Source: Entoloma clypeatum (lineage: Eukaryota > Basidiomycota > Agaricomycetes > Agaricales > Entolomataceae). From it: DNA of 64,000 nt. Every line of letters starts with the position of its first letter. Within the stretch, counting starts at the first letter, position 1. Both the position numbers and the translations under genes were made by a program. Positions 9,925-19,734 of this stretch are shown here, piece by piece. The stretch spans positions 434,001-498,000 of the forward strand of contig OY751492.1 of NCBI GenBank assembly GCA_963565915.1, read 5' to 3'. The notes under the pieces were generated by a model. That model was not told where the DNA came from. It made no database searches and saw only the letters and a program-made list of their open reading frames with translations.

Positions 9925-11335
9925 CTACTTAGTATGTTGTTTCTTGTTTGAAGGACCCTCCTCCTTGTCCGACTCCGCCTTCTCCGACGGCTCCGAAATC
10001 AACATGTCAGAATTGTCCGACAGCTCTGGCAACTCCAACCTTTTCCTATTCACGATGTCCTTCCTTATTCTCCTCGCGATCCTCTTCTCCAGCCTTAATT
10101 CGTGCATCTCCTCCCTCGTATCCATCTCCAACTCTGTCTCCTCCTCTGACACCTCTGGTGACTTTTGTTGGTACTCGGTGTTCACTGAGTCTTCGACTGC
10201 TGTTAGCAGTCGCCTCACCTGCCTGGTCTCTGCCAAAATCATCTTGAGGACACTCAAGACAGTGTCCTCCGACCCACTCTCCAACGGCATCTCGGATGCC
10301 TTTTTCTTCCCCTTATTGACCTTCACCATTTTCTTCACCTCCTTCACCTCCGACTTTACCTCCAACCCTCCGACCTCACACTTCTTCTTGTCCTTTATAC
10401 ACCCCCTGCACGATGACTTATTATGGTTTCTAAAACAAAGAGTTAGAACAGAAAATAACCAGAAAGAAACTCACTCGTTGCCATGCACACACTCAACACC
10501 CTTTATCACGCACCTCTAGTGTTTGAAAGTTCAGTCCAGTCCGGTTTTTTGCCCAAAAAATTAAGAACCTAGAACCAAGACTGGTTGAGTGGTTTCTCCA
10601 AAAAACTGAAACCAGGACTGGACTGGTCAAAGACTGGTGAACCAGGACTGGTTCAAACTGGTTTAAACTGGTCATTTTCCAATTTATTAAAACTATTTCA
10701 AAATATCATTTATAACACATTTCAAAACATTTTATAGAAGCTTTGATGAACAAAATCTATGTGAACCTATATGAACCTGTGTGAACCTATGACCAGTTTA
10801 CATTTTTTGAGTCTCAAATCAAGACTGGTGTTGAACCAGTCTTCGTTTTTTCCAAAATTTGAAGAACCTGAGACTGGTCAATCCTCAAAATCTGAAACTT
10901 GAGACTGCAGTCCAGTCTCTCACCAGTCTTTACCAGTCTGGTTCTGGTCCAGTTCTAGGTCTTTGAGACACCTCATACAGGCGCTGAGTCCGACCCTGAC
11001 TCCTGACCCCTCTCCGACTGTCGCTGTCACCTCCTCCACCTTTCTCTTCTTTGTCACCTTCTTCTTCTTCTTCTCCACCTGCGACACCCTGACCCCTTGC
11101 TTGAGGTGCCCTGCATAGTGGCCACTTCATTGGCCCTCTTCTGAGCCGCCAGCTCCGACACCCGACACGTCTCCTCTGCTACCTGCATCTCCTCTGCTAC
11201 CCTCTCTTCCTCCGCTCTCTGCTCCTCCTCAGCCTTCTTGGCAGCCTCCTCCTCTGCTGCTCGCTTGTTAGCCTCCACCTCCGCAAGTTTGGCCTGCAGC
11301 GCCTCCAATTCTTTTTGGAATTCGTTTGCTGACAT
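9925..11335 (-). pseudogene. Gypsy-1 antisense accessory gene: coiled coil + Zn2Cys6-type cluster
   Basis: It is encoded opposite to pol, starting 153 nt from the 3' PPT. Exon 1 begins MSANEFQKELEALQAKLAEV and continues as an Ala/Glu/Lys-rich coiled coil, then a basic stretch (KKKKKVTKKRK) reached by a frame change near 11090, then C-MR-C-VIKGVE-C. A hAT-like MITE (10517-10968) splits this cluster at CGCACCTC. A 45-nt intron (10430-10474, GTGAGT...TTTTAG) leads to exon 2 with C-RG-C-IKDKKK-C and an acidic tail ending at 9925. The two C-X2-C-X6-C halves, about 11 residues apart, match the Zn(II)2Cys6 binuclear cluster spacing. The protein is probably nuclear and DNA-binding; this copy is inactivated. 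Homologous layouts occur at 62112 and 42966. Confidence 0.72.
10517..10968 (+). mobile_element. hAT-like MITE (TAGTGTTT family), right end deleted
   Basis: It is nearly identical to the full copies at 20787 and 34085 but lacks the last ~20 bp, including the right TIR. The left flank is CGCACCTC and CACCTC follows the truncated right end, which fits an 8-bp TSD that lost two bases with the TIR. It is filled with ACTGGT/ACCAGT words and has no coding capacity. Confidence 0.85.
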
Positions 11336-11485
11336 TTTGAGGATTATTGGAAGAGTTTTTCAAGTGGAAAGATAATGGGGGGAACAAGAAGAAAGAACCA
11401 CTTGGACGGTATTTTCAACCAACATATCACATGACACAGTTCACGTGCACCAACCACCTAGGTCCTTAAGCCTCATGGGTTCGGC

Positions 11486-11501
11486 CCTAAGGGGGAAATA
11501 C
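11486..11501 (+). promoter_or_regulatory. Gypsy-1 3' polypurine tract
   Basis: CCTAAGGGGGAAATAC lies directly before the 3' LTR, where the plus-strand primer is expected. Gypsy-4 has the closely similar CCTAAGAGGGAAATAC. Confidence 0.85.
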
Positions 11502-11987
11502 TGTTACATTCTGATCAGCTCCGATGATTTCTGACCAATTCCAACACCTCTGACATCTCCGATATTCTGACTAATACTTATTATGCATACTGACTGTTAT
11601 GAATCTCGTTACTACATGCATTACTTACATCTGACCATTTTACTTATGTTAAGCATCTCCGACAGCCACTCATTATCTGACTCCGACGAAGCCACATGTC
11701 CTCCGACATAGTATTTAAACTCATGTAGAATCATGTATTAGCTTCAGTTTGAATATTAACTTAGATTCGACATCACACCTCTCATCCTCTTTCCGACTCT
11801 TAACTTGAGTCCGACCTCTGACCCTCTGACCCTCTGATCCTCCGAAATAAGGACACTGACGTATTAGCGAGGGCGCAACACACAAGTTGAAGCCAAGTCC
11901 TTGCCCCTATATTGCACGTGCTCCGACCCTCCGACCCTCCGACGTGTCCGATGTAGCTCCGACATTTTTGTCGATCAGTTCTTAACA
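11502..11987 (+). mobile_element. Gypsy-1 3' LTR
   Basis: It is 486 bp from TGTTACATT to CTTAACA and is clearly diverged from the 5' LTR by scattered C/T and G/A changes, so the insertion is old. The following 357 bp (11988-12344) show no gene or repeat I can name. Confidence 0.9.
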
Positions 11988-12344
11988 ACCCCCACATACC
12001 CTTGAAAACCCTCAGCTGTAGGTGTGGGTGTTCTTACCCTTGGTGAGGGGTATGGTTTTTTGAGGGTAAGGGTACAGGTACAATTTTTCAACCCATGGAT
12101 TACTCCTGTCCATTACTAGCTGGACAGAGCTCAGTGCTGTCTCTTCTTTGTATCTACATACAGAGATGTAGTTGACTGTACCCTAGTAAACCACTATGAA
12201 TTGCTGATTTGAAAAAAAAGTATCTAGGTACAGACTGGACTGTGATCAGATGCCAGAATATAAATTTGGTTTATAAAATAAGATCAAAAATTGAAATTGT
12301 GACTATATGATGGTTCAGTTCCATATGAGTTATCCACTTGAGTA

Positions 12345-12742
12345 TGTGAATGAGGGTAAAGCTCAGAGGTCTGTATGAGACAACTATATATTCAAGTACC
12401 TGTGAACAAAAGTAAAGCTGTACGGTACTTGAGCATGGTTTAAAGTGAAGGGTAATGTGAAATTGAATCACCTCAGAGGTCTGTACAAGACAACTGAGGT
12501 GCGAAAAAATAAAGTTTCAGGTTTTATAGGTAAGTAAGATCAAAAATAAGTTGGAACTGTACAGTAACTGGGTAGTTCCATGATGTGTTTATAGGTAGGG
12601 AAAAGTATATAGGATAGGCATGAGATATAGGGAATTTAAAGAGATGGCCCACATTGGTGTGTTGATGGATGCATCAAATGCATCCTAAAAAGGAAATTGT
12701 GGTTTGTTGAACTTGATCGCACAGAGAGTCAAATTTCCAACA
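12345..12742 (-). mobile_element. Copia-1 3' LTR
   Basis: This is the downstream LTR in the element's own orientation, from TGTTGGAAA (12742) to TTCACA (12345). The purine tract lies immediately outside it at 12743-12752. Confidence 0.9.
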
Positions 12743-15241
12743 TTCCCCCTGGCTCGACATGCCCATCAAGTGCAGAGTCTGAGCCCGATGCATGCTCGGC
12801 AGTGGGCCTCCCATCCAAGTGGCTTAGTGAAGATGTCGGCCAAGTTCTCGGTGTAAAGGATGTGTCGGATGGTGATCTTGCCATCCTCCATGAGATCACG
12901 GATGGAGTGGTGCCGGGTGTTGATGTGTTTGGTGCAAATGTTTTCTTTCATGTTCTTTGTGAGGGAGATGGCCCCTGCGTTATCATTGTAGAGTAGCACT
13001 GGCCTAGTTTGGGGGTATCCGACTTTGTCCATAAAGGAGTGCATCCACTCCATTTGTTTACTAGCCTTGGATGTTGCCATGTACTCAGCCTCGGTCATTG
13101 AGAGGATGACAGTCTGCTGGTATTGGGAACCCCACAATGTCGGGCTGCCAGCCTGCATGCAGATTTGGCCAGCGCATGAGCGACGCATGTCAAGGTCGCT
13201 GCCATAGTCCGTGTTGACATATCCAATTGGGGCAATGTTGGTATAACCCTCCCTGCCATATGTTATCTTGAAGTCCAGGGTCCCCTTGATGTAGCGTAAA
13301 ACTTGCATTAATGTGGTTTCCCTGGGTTCAATGCGAAATTGCTAAGGGTCGATACAGTGTAGGATAAGTCAGGTCGTGTCACGACTTGGGTGTACATGAC
13401 AGAGCCTAGTACCTCACGATATGGCTTGTCGGTCATGAAGTGTCAGTCCTTGTCCATGGTGGGGGCTTGTTCTTTTGTGAGAGGGGCCCCGAGGGCAATC
13501 AGTGTTGAGGCTGGGTTGCAGTCAGTCATTCCAAAATGCTCAAGGACATGCTTGAGGTATGCACACTGAGAGATGCTGATCATCCCTGCCTCCCTGTCCC
13601 TCTCAATCTTAATCCCTAGTACCAAACTCACATCCCCCAGATCCTTCGTCTCATATCTGTGCCCCAACTCTACCTTGGCTCTCTCAGCCTCCTCCTTTGA
13701 TGATGATATGCCAGTTGTATTGTCCATGTACGTGCTTGTGATCATTACCTCGCTGTTTTGACAATGAGAGCAGACAGATGGGTCTGCCTTGGACCATGCA
13801 TAGCCAAGGGCCTTCATGTCCCTGTCCAGTGTCTCCCACCAGTTTGCTGCCCCATCCATTGTCCCATACAGGGACTTCAGCAGTAGTCCCACCTTTCTCT
13901 TGACCTTCGTGCTGTCTGGGAGCTCAATATAAATGGTGGATTGTGGTTTTGCATTTAGGTATGCTGCAACATAATCGACCTGCCAGGCTTCCATGCTGTT
14001 TGCGGCTGTGATAGCGAAGTTCATCTGGAGCAACTTGTATCGGATGATTGAGGCATATGACTCAAAGAAATAGATGCCGGGAATCTGGGTGAAACCTTTT
14101 GTGATGAGCCTAGCCTTGTGAGTAACAAGTTTCCTGTCGCTGTCAAACTTGTTAGCAAAGGTCCAGCGGGTCTTCATGAGGCGAATGTCCGGCAGGGGAT
14201 CAATGACCTTCCACACTCTGTGTGTCCTCATAACCTTGAGTTCCTTCTCAATGGGGGCAAACCAGAGGTCTGGGTGTGTCGTGGCCTCAGCATAGGAGTT
14301 GGGGAGCCAGTGGTTGTTGGGTTCAGGGACTGGGACAGGTGCAGAGGGGGTCATGGTCATGTGAACAGCAGGTCCAACATTGTTGTTGACATTGTTGCAG
14401 AGGTACATGTCAGGATCATCAATGTTGATGAAGTTGACATCCGTCGCTTTGAGGTCATTGTTTTCCCAGGCTTTTCCAGTGGTGTAGGCATCTTCAATGG
14501 CCTGTTCGGAGGCACCTGACTTGATGCCTGCTCTGGTGGGTCTGGCATTCCGTGTTGAGTGGCATAAGACAAGTTCAGGTGCTGGTACAGGGGCAGGTGC
14601 TGTTGGTGGGTTGATGATTGGTAGGGCAGCAATTGGTGGAGCAGTCGCGTGAGCAGGAGCTAGTCCCTTCAGGGCGTCATTGGTCGGAGAGGTGGCGAGC
14701 TCATTGAGGGTGACCTGGTCAATTTTCTCCTCACTTGGTGTGCTTGGCAATGCAGGGAGAGTCTTGTGTCCTGTGTCTTCCTCAAAGGTTACATCCTGAG
14801 ATTGGAAGATCATCTGTGCAATGGGATCGTAAATCCGGTAGGCATCGGGTCCAAAATATCTGATTAATACCCCCTTGACTGATTGCGCGTCTAGCTTGCT
14901 TCCGCCCTTTTTGACTGGGATTTTTGCATAGGTGGTGCATCCAATGGGGTGGAGATGGGAGATGTCTGGCTTCATCTGGTGCCAGGATTCAATGGTGTGG
15001 AGTTAGGGTGGTGGGCAGTGGGGATGAAGTCCTTGAGGTAGATGATGGTTGCCGCCAACTTGCACCACAATGATGCTGGGAAGTTATTTTTGACCATCAG
15101 GATGCATGTGTGTTCAATAACCATTCTATGGCTCCTTTTGATGATGCCGTTCAATTCTGAGGAGTAGGCTGTGGTAGTTTTGAGCACAATACCTCGTTCT
15201 GTGCACCAATCCTTCCAGAGCTTGTTGTAGAACTCTGATCC

Positions 15242-15636
15242 CCAGTCAAAATCGGGTCGGCTGGGATTGTGATTTTTCAGGGCTTTCATCAGATTAAAAT
15301 AGGAAATTTGAGTTAACCAATAAATCGTCCAACTTATTATGTTTGGGTGGGAATTATTTTGAAATCCAATCATTTTTCCCAGCCGATTCCTGCTCAATAA
15401 GGGCTTAGTCCTGTTTCTCGACCAACCAGAACTGACTTGGAACCGAAAAACCCCCTGAAAAACCCTGATCAAACCCCTTGAGTTCCCCGATATGACCTAC
15501 AAATGGTTCAACTTTTAGGGTTTGAGTGGGAATCATCAATTTTCCCATTTAATCCAATTTTAACTCACTCAGCCCTGAAAAAGCCCTGAAAAATCAGCAA
15601 AAGATCACAATTCCAGCCGATCCGATTTCCACTGGG
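15242..15636. mobile_element. ~395-bp MITE in Copia-1 integrase
   Basis: The inverted ends are CCCAGTCAAAATCGGGTCGG and CCCAGTGGAAATCGGATCGG, and related over ~33 bp. The direct duplication is TCTGATCC (8 bp; 7 or 8 depending on how the end C is assigned). Excising it restores the integrase reading DGGSEFYNK. An 8-bp TSD suggests the hAT superfamily, but its sequence is unlike the TAGTGTTT family. Confidence 0.8.
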
Positions 15637-15907
15637 TCTGATCCTCCATCTACACATATGCACTTGACTTTATTTTCTGTCTGCCTCTCTGCTAAGGCTA
15701 CATAGTGTTTCAACATTGTCAACATCATTTCTGCTACCTTGTTGGTGAGGAAATAGCCCTAGGTATGTCCCCCATATGTGTTGACAGCTTCCATCAAGTA
15801 TCGTTTTCCCCCAGTCGATTCCACTTGCGATGGTCCCCATAGGTCAATATGGACACATTCCAGGGGCTTGGTCACTGGTTGGGTGTTTCCGTCGAATGGC
15901 TGGCAAG

Positions 15908-16465
15908 TGTCATAACCATGCAATTCATACATCCAAGACATCCAACGACTCCGATGTTTTATCCGATCCGACATCTGATGATTTTTATAATAGTACTTAT
16001 TGACATCTCTACTAGTTAACATTCTGATTATGCTGACAAGTAGACATCTTGATGTTGATTTCGCATTTGCTCCTCTCTGTACTCCGATTGCTCCGATGAG
16101 TAACTCCGACATCCACACCTTACCTATAGTAGTTACTGACCCACTTCTGGTTTACTATAAGTAGTACGAATTCTGTCATAGTTCCTCAGTTCAAATATTA
16201 TATGTCACTACATGCTGCCATTACCTTTCGTCCTCATCCTCATTCTCACATCTACATCTCCACACATCCACTCCGCACATCTGCTCCTCTCAACCTCCAA
16301 CATCAACCAATCCAAAATCTAGGACCACGTCAAAGAATGGGGTGCAACACATAAGTTGAAGCCAGGTCCTTTCTGCAAGACGTTGGACTTGTTGCATCTG
16401 TTCATCCACTACTCTGCTCTGACTCATCCGATGTTTTCCAATGTTGAGAAACATGCTATGTGACA
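15908..16465 (+). mobile_element. Solo LTR of the Gypsy-4 family, nested in Copia-1
   Basis: The 558-bp unit starts TGTCATAACC and ends TATGTGACA, with the perfect duplication GCAAG (15903-15907, 16466-16470). Its 3' part aligns with the Gypsy-4 LTR at 61718-61980. Removing it joins VMGKHT to CQPFDGNT in the Copia integrase. It carries many TCCGA words. Confidence 0.92.
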
Positions 16466-17058
16466 GCAAGTGTGCTTCCCCATGACACAATCCTCGCATT
16501 GGCTGGGCTGTTGTTCATGGGTTGTGACATCCATCCCATCGACTATCTTCTGGCGGTGTATTCTCGTGATGGTGTCATAGCTGGCATGTCCCAGTCTGCG
16601 ATGCCAGGTGTTGATATCAGTTGGTCTGGAGTGGGAGCATGTTGCAAATGCCAAGACTGTGGCTTTTGCTTCAGATGCAGTCTTGAATGATTCGGCAGAA
16701 GGAGACAGTGTTCCTAAGATCATGAACTTTCCCCCCCTTGTGGCTGTCTTCCCATTGACTTGATATTGTTCATATGTCATGAAGTCTGATGCATGCATGA
16801 AGCAGTGGTTGCTGGCAGCAGAATCTGTGTATGTTATGACATGTGACATCTGGTCTTGGACCAGGGTCATGAATGCATAAAACTCCCCGCTACTGCTGTG
16901 AGCAACTGAATGGGACATAGGAATGACCACAATGTTCACAGAAGGTTTTGACTGTGGAGCTTTTGAAGGAGAACAAGGTGGTGATGAATAGGTTCCACTC
17001 CTTGGGCATGGATGTGAGTACGATGACATGGAAGTCTTCATCGGTAATCTTTCCTCCC

Positions 17059-17496
17059 TCAGTATTTTGATATGTGCACCAAGATCGGTACTGTCGGTGT
17101 GGCGGATGCTACAGAGGGTTCAGTGTTGATAAGACCCATGTTGGTCACGAGGTCTTGGACGGTAGTGAGGGACATCCACGCTTCAGTGGCGGTACCATCT
17201 GTTTTGACACCAAGACCAATGGTGTTTGTGATATTTAAGATGATGAGTCCAAGGGCGTAGGCATTATGCTGGTCCCACTCCTCCATGGTGGGGGTCATGG
17301 AACCCCAGAAAGCGGTCGGTTTCAGGACAATGTTGGGGTCAGATGGGGGGGTTGGTCTCGGGATTGTCGTGAGTAAGTAACCATTGCAGCTGCATGCCTT
17401 AACAGCATTCATGATTGTCTCCTTGAAGGGGGGCCAGTTCGATCCATTGAATTTGTCCTCCAATGGGAGTAGGAACAATGGGGGTTGGGATGTCAT
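17059..17496 (-). CDS. Copia-1 Gag, N-terminal open part
   Basis: 145 codons begin MTSQPPLFLLPLEDKFNGSN shortly after the PBS, with NWPPFKETIMNAVKA and the Gag-like SMTPTMEEWDQHNAYALG. It resembles the UBN2/DUF4219 type of Copia Gag in layout (substrate-like start, then W-D/E-W). The frame stops at 17059 and the zinc-knuckle part is not found intact, so the copy is partial. Confidence 0.7.
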   Translation of the reverse strand: MTSQPPLFLLPLEDKFNGSNWPPFKETIMNAVKACSCNGYLLTTIPRPTPPSDPNIVLKPTAFWGSMTPTMEEWDQHNAYALGLIILNITNTIGLGVKTDGTATEAWMSLTTVQDLVTNMGLINTEPSVASATPTVPILVHISKY

Positions 17497-17569
17497 TGGT
17501 AGTCAGGATTCGGTGGGTCAAAGTTGGGTTGATTTTGGTGCAGTATGTCTGTTTAGTTTGAATGCGGAT

Positions 17570-17583
17570 CGGGGCCCATAACC
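17570..17583 (-). promoter_or_regulatory. Copia-1 primer-binding site
   Basis: GGTTATGGGCCCCG on the minus strand lies immediately downstream of the 5' LTR. It is the sequence known from Drosophila copia, primed by an internal part of initiator tRNA-Met rather than the tRNA 3' end. The same 14 bases follow the Copia-2 LTR at 63061. Confidence 0.75.
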
Positions 17584-17981
17584 TGTGAATAAGGGTAAAG
17601 CTCAGAGGTCTGTATGAGACAACTATATATTCAAGTACCTGTGAACAAAAGTAAAGCTGTACGGTACTTGAGCATGGTTTAAAGTGAAGGGTAATGTGAA
17701 ATAGAATCACCTCAGAGGTCTGTACGAGACAACTGAGGTGCGAAGAAATAAAGTTTCAGGTTTTATAGGTAAGTAAGATCAAAAATAAGTTGGAACTGTA
17801 CAGTAACTGGGTAGTTCCATGATGTGTTTATAGGTAGGGAAAAGTATATAGGATAGGCATGAGATATAGGGAATTTAAAGAGATGGCCCACATTGGTGTG
17901 TTGATGGATGCATCAAATGCATCCTAAAAAGGAAATTGTGGTTTGTTGAACTTGATCGCACAGAGAGTCAAATTTCTAACA
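17584..17981 (-). mobile_element. Copia-1 5' LTR
   Basis: The upstream LTR in the element's orientation runs from TGTTAGAAA (17981) to TTCACA (17584) and borders the primer-binding site. Confidence 0.9.
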
Positions 17982-18056
17982 GAGTAATGGAGAACTGGTT
18001 CATTTGCCAACTACCATTCTGGGTTCATTCAGCCTGATAACCAAGTAAAAGAGTTG

Positions 18057-18440
18057 TTGCATGGAAGCTGTCATAGACTATACACTATGTTGACGACCTC
18101 ATCATTCGTTTTACTCATCGGCCCATCTCGGCACCCTCTTACTTATTCACTATGACACAGCATCTCCTTTCTCTCACTTCGCTCCTGCAATGACTTGCCT
18201 TCCACAGTAGTATTACTCACTCCACAGTCAGCTTACTCATTGTACATAGCATTCCGCAGTCACCTTACTCATGTGCACTGCTTTCCATAGTACTGACTTA
18301 TCTTCTATCGCCTATAGTCAGTACCTATATAAACCTCTTGTACTATAGTAGATTCCTTAGTTTAGCAATCACATTGCTCTTTGCCTTTCCACTTCCTGCA
18401 TACTCTGCCCAAACCTTGGAATTGTTTGTTAAGCATAACA
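18057..18440 (+). mobile_element. Diverged LTR related to the solo LTR at 3087
   Basis: It ends AAGCATAACA in a context similar to the 3087-3544 LTR (GCAATCAC..., CATAACAAGTT), has TATA-like ATATAAACC, and is flanked by AGTTG (18052-18056, 18441-18445). The 5' end (TTGCATGG) is a poor match to TGTTATGG, so the left border is uncertain. It may be solo, or a 5' LTR if the ORF that follows is its gag. Confidence 0.55.
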
Positions 18441-18530
18441 AGTTGCTAAACACCCAGAGCAAAGAGAGCAACTACCAGATGAGTCAAAACATCACACTTC
18501 TTTGAAGACTTCACCAGTAACCCATTCACC

Positions 18531-18782
18531 ATGCCAGAAGCCCAACAGGAGGAGCTAAGTCCTCGAGACAGTATCAATTTTACGCTCATCCAGCAGTACA
18601 TCAAATTGAAGATCCATCGCATCCTACAGCAGGTGCGTGATGAAGAACTAGACAATAATGAGTATCGCCCCCATGGCGAGATAGCAGAGAGCATCCATCT
18701 TGCTCGACAACACCCAACAGAACAAACTCAAAAGTTTTCGTGTTCAAGGAGGACATTACAGAAGCAGAATCACAAACAATGA
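18531..18782 (+). CDS. Unknown ORF, possible gag start
   Basis: 83 codons starting MPEAQQEELSPRDSINFTLI, hydrophilic and helical, preceded by ACCATG. It lies 90 bp after an LTR-like end, the usual place for gag, but has no domain I recognise and is cut short by minisatellite-like and MITE sequence. If the LTR at 18057 is solo, this would be an unrelated fragment. Confidence 0.35.
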   Translation: MPEAQQEELSPRDSINFTLIQQYIKLKIHRILQQVRDEELDNNEYRPHGEIAESIHLARQHPTEQTQKFSCSRRTLQKQNHKQ

Positions 18783-18947
18783 GCCCCTGCCAGCCCAGCA
18801 CAGAAACCACACCAAGGTGGCTGTTGTGCATGAGACACCATGTTGAGCAGGATTGCATGTGAGGGGAGGCCATTGGGCACAAGAGGGGCATGAGAGGCAG
18901 CCATTGTGTGTGAGAGGAGGCTGTCTTCGGCTCTGTTGTTTCACAGG

Positions 18948-19143
18948 TAGTGTTTCAAGGTTCAGTCCAATAGGACTGGAACCAGACCAGACTGAACCAA
19001 AAATAAATTGAAATAGACCGAGACCGCGGTCTTGGTCTTGCTGAATTGGGACGGCCCCAGTCTTTGGTCTCGACCAAATTCTTTTTTTTGAAAACTGGTA
19101 AAAGACTGGTTGAGACTGGTCTAAACCAGTCTTTTGGGTGCTA
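18948..19143 (+). mobile_element. Degenerate TAGTGTTT-family MITE
   Basis: It opens TAGTGTTTCAAGGTTCAG and contains the repeated ACTGGT words of the family, but the right end (GGGTGCTA) is mutated and the flanks TTCACAGG and GTACAGGG do not match. Confidence 0.55.
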
Positions 19144-19149
19144 GTACAG

Positions 19150-19690
19150 GGTCTACATATGAATTTATGCGGCAGGGTTTTGGGCATGAATGGAAGCCAT
19201 TTGGTGTGAATGGGCATGAGTACGGGCCATTGTGCGCAAGTGGGGGCTGTTGGGCTTGAGTGGTGAGTGTTGTGTGCAAGTGAGAGAGGGCCTTTGGGCT
19301 CGAGTAGTGGGTGTTAGGCACAGGTCGAAGCCATTGGTCATGAGTAGAGGGTGTTAGGCATGAGTTGGGGCTGTTGGGCATGAAGAAAGGGTGTTCAGTG
19401 TGAGTCGAGGCTGTTGGACATGAGAGAGGGCCTTTGGGCTCGAGTAGTGGGTGTTGGGCATGGGTTGAAGCCGTTGGGCATGAATGGAGGGCATTGGGCA
19501 TGAGTAGTGGACATTGGGCATGGGTCGAAGCTGTTTGGCATAAATGGAGGGTGTTGGGCGTGAGTTGGGACCATTGGGCACGAGAAAGGGCTGTTGGATA
19601 TGAGTGGGGGCCATTGGGCGCGAGTGGGGGCTGTTGGATGTGAGTCAAGACATTGGGCGCGAGAGAGGGCCGTTGGGCATCAGAGGGCTG
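19150..19690 (-). repeat. ~20-bp minisatellite array, opposite orientation
   Basis: Units like GTTGGGCATGAGTGGAGGGC repeat with about 20-bp period. They are the reverse complement of the 3640-4150 type. It begins beside the degenerate MITE and ends where R1 starts. Confidence 0.7.
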
Positions 19691-19734
19691 GGCATCAGAG
19701 TCAGATGGCGAACTGGGCAAAGGGTTTGGCTGAG

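Larger units (their letters stand above)
4152..11987 (+). mobile_element. Gypsy-1: Ty3/Gypsy chromovirus, full-length but decayed
   Basis: Two 486-bp LTRs bound gag, pol with a C-terminal chromodomain, and an antisense accessory gene. The order is protease, RT, RNase H, integrase, chromodomain. Reading frames are broken mostly by TGA where related elements have Arg, plus two nested MITEs. No matching 5-bp TSD is visible (CTCCT before, ACCCC after), so one flank is probably rearranged; a minisatellite abuts the left side. TCCGA is extremely frequent throughout, including 13 copies in the 5' LTR alone. Confidence 0.92.
12766..17041 (-). pseudogene. Copia-1 pol: protease, integrase, RT, RNase H (broken)
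   Basis: From the 17041 end: protease-like TYTDSAASNHCF, GAG-pre-integrase WHRRLGHASYDT...CEDCVMGKHT, then a solo LTR, integrase core (ECVHIDLWGPSQVE; GSEFYNKLWKDW), a MITE, RT (13443-14975, with KTRWTFANKFDSD and QVDYVAAYLNA) and RNase H (DLADIFTKPL-like end, 12766-13308). The RT active box reads YMDN instead of the usual YVDD, so a catalytic Asp is lost. RT and RNase H are separated by a TGA at about 13441 that replaces a codon where Arg fits. It cannot give one polyprotein. Confidence 0.85.
12345..17981 (-). mobile_element. Copia-1: Ty1/Copia element, full-length, decayed
   Basis: Two 398-bp LTRs (12345-12742 and 17584-17981) and the perfect duplication GAGTA (12340-12344, 17982-17986) define it. 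The PBS on the minus strand, next to the 17584 border, is GGTTATGGGCCCCG; the PPT is CCAGGGGGAA at 12743-12752. The LTRs differ at about five positions, so it is younger than Gypsy-1. A solo LTR and a MITE are nested inside; without them the element is about 4.7 kb. Confidence 0.93.

Noticed and set aside
9836..10519. 227-codon Ser-rich plus-strand frame
   Set aside because: It is the complement of the acidic exon of the antisense Zn2Cys6-type gene; splice signals and Cys motifs support the minus strand.
12766..13308. Copia-1 as a possibly active element
   Set aside because: RT active box reads YMDN, there is a TGA between RT and RNase H, and two insertions interrupt integrase.
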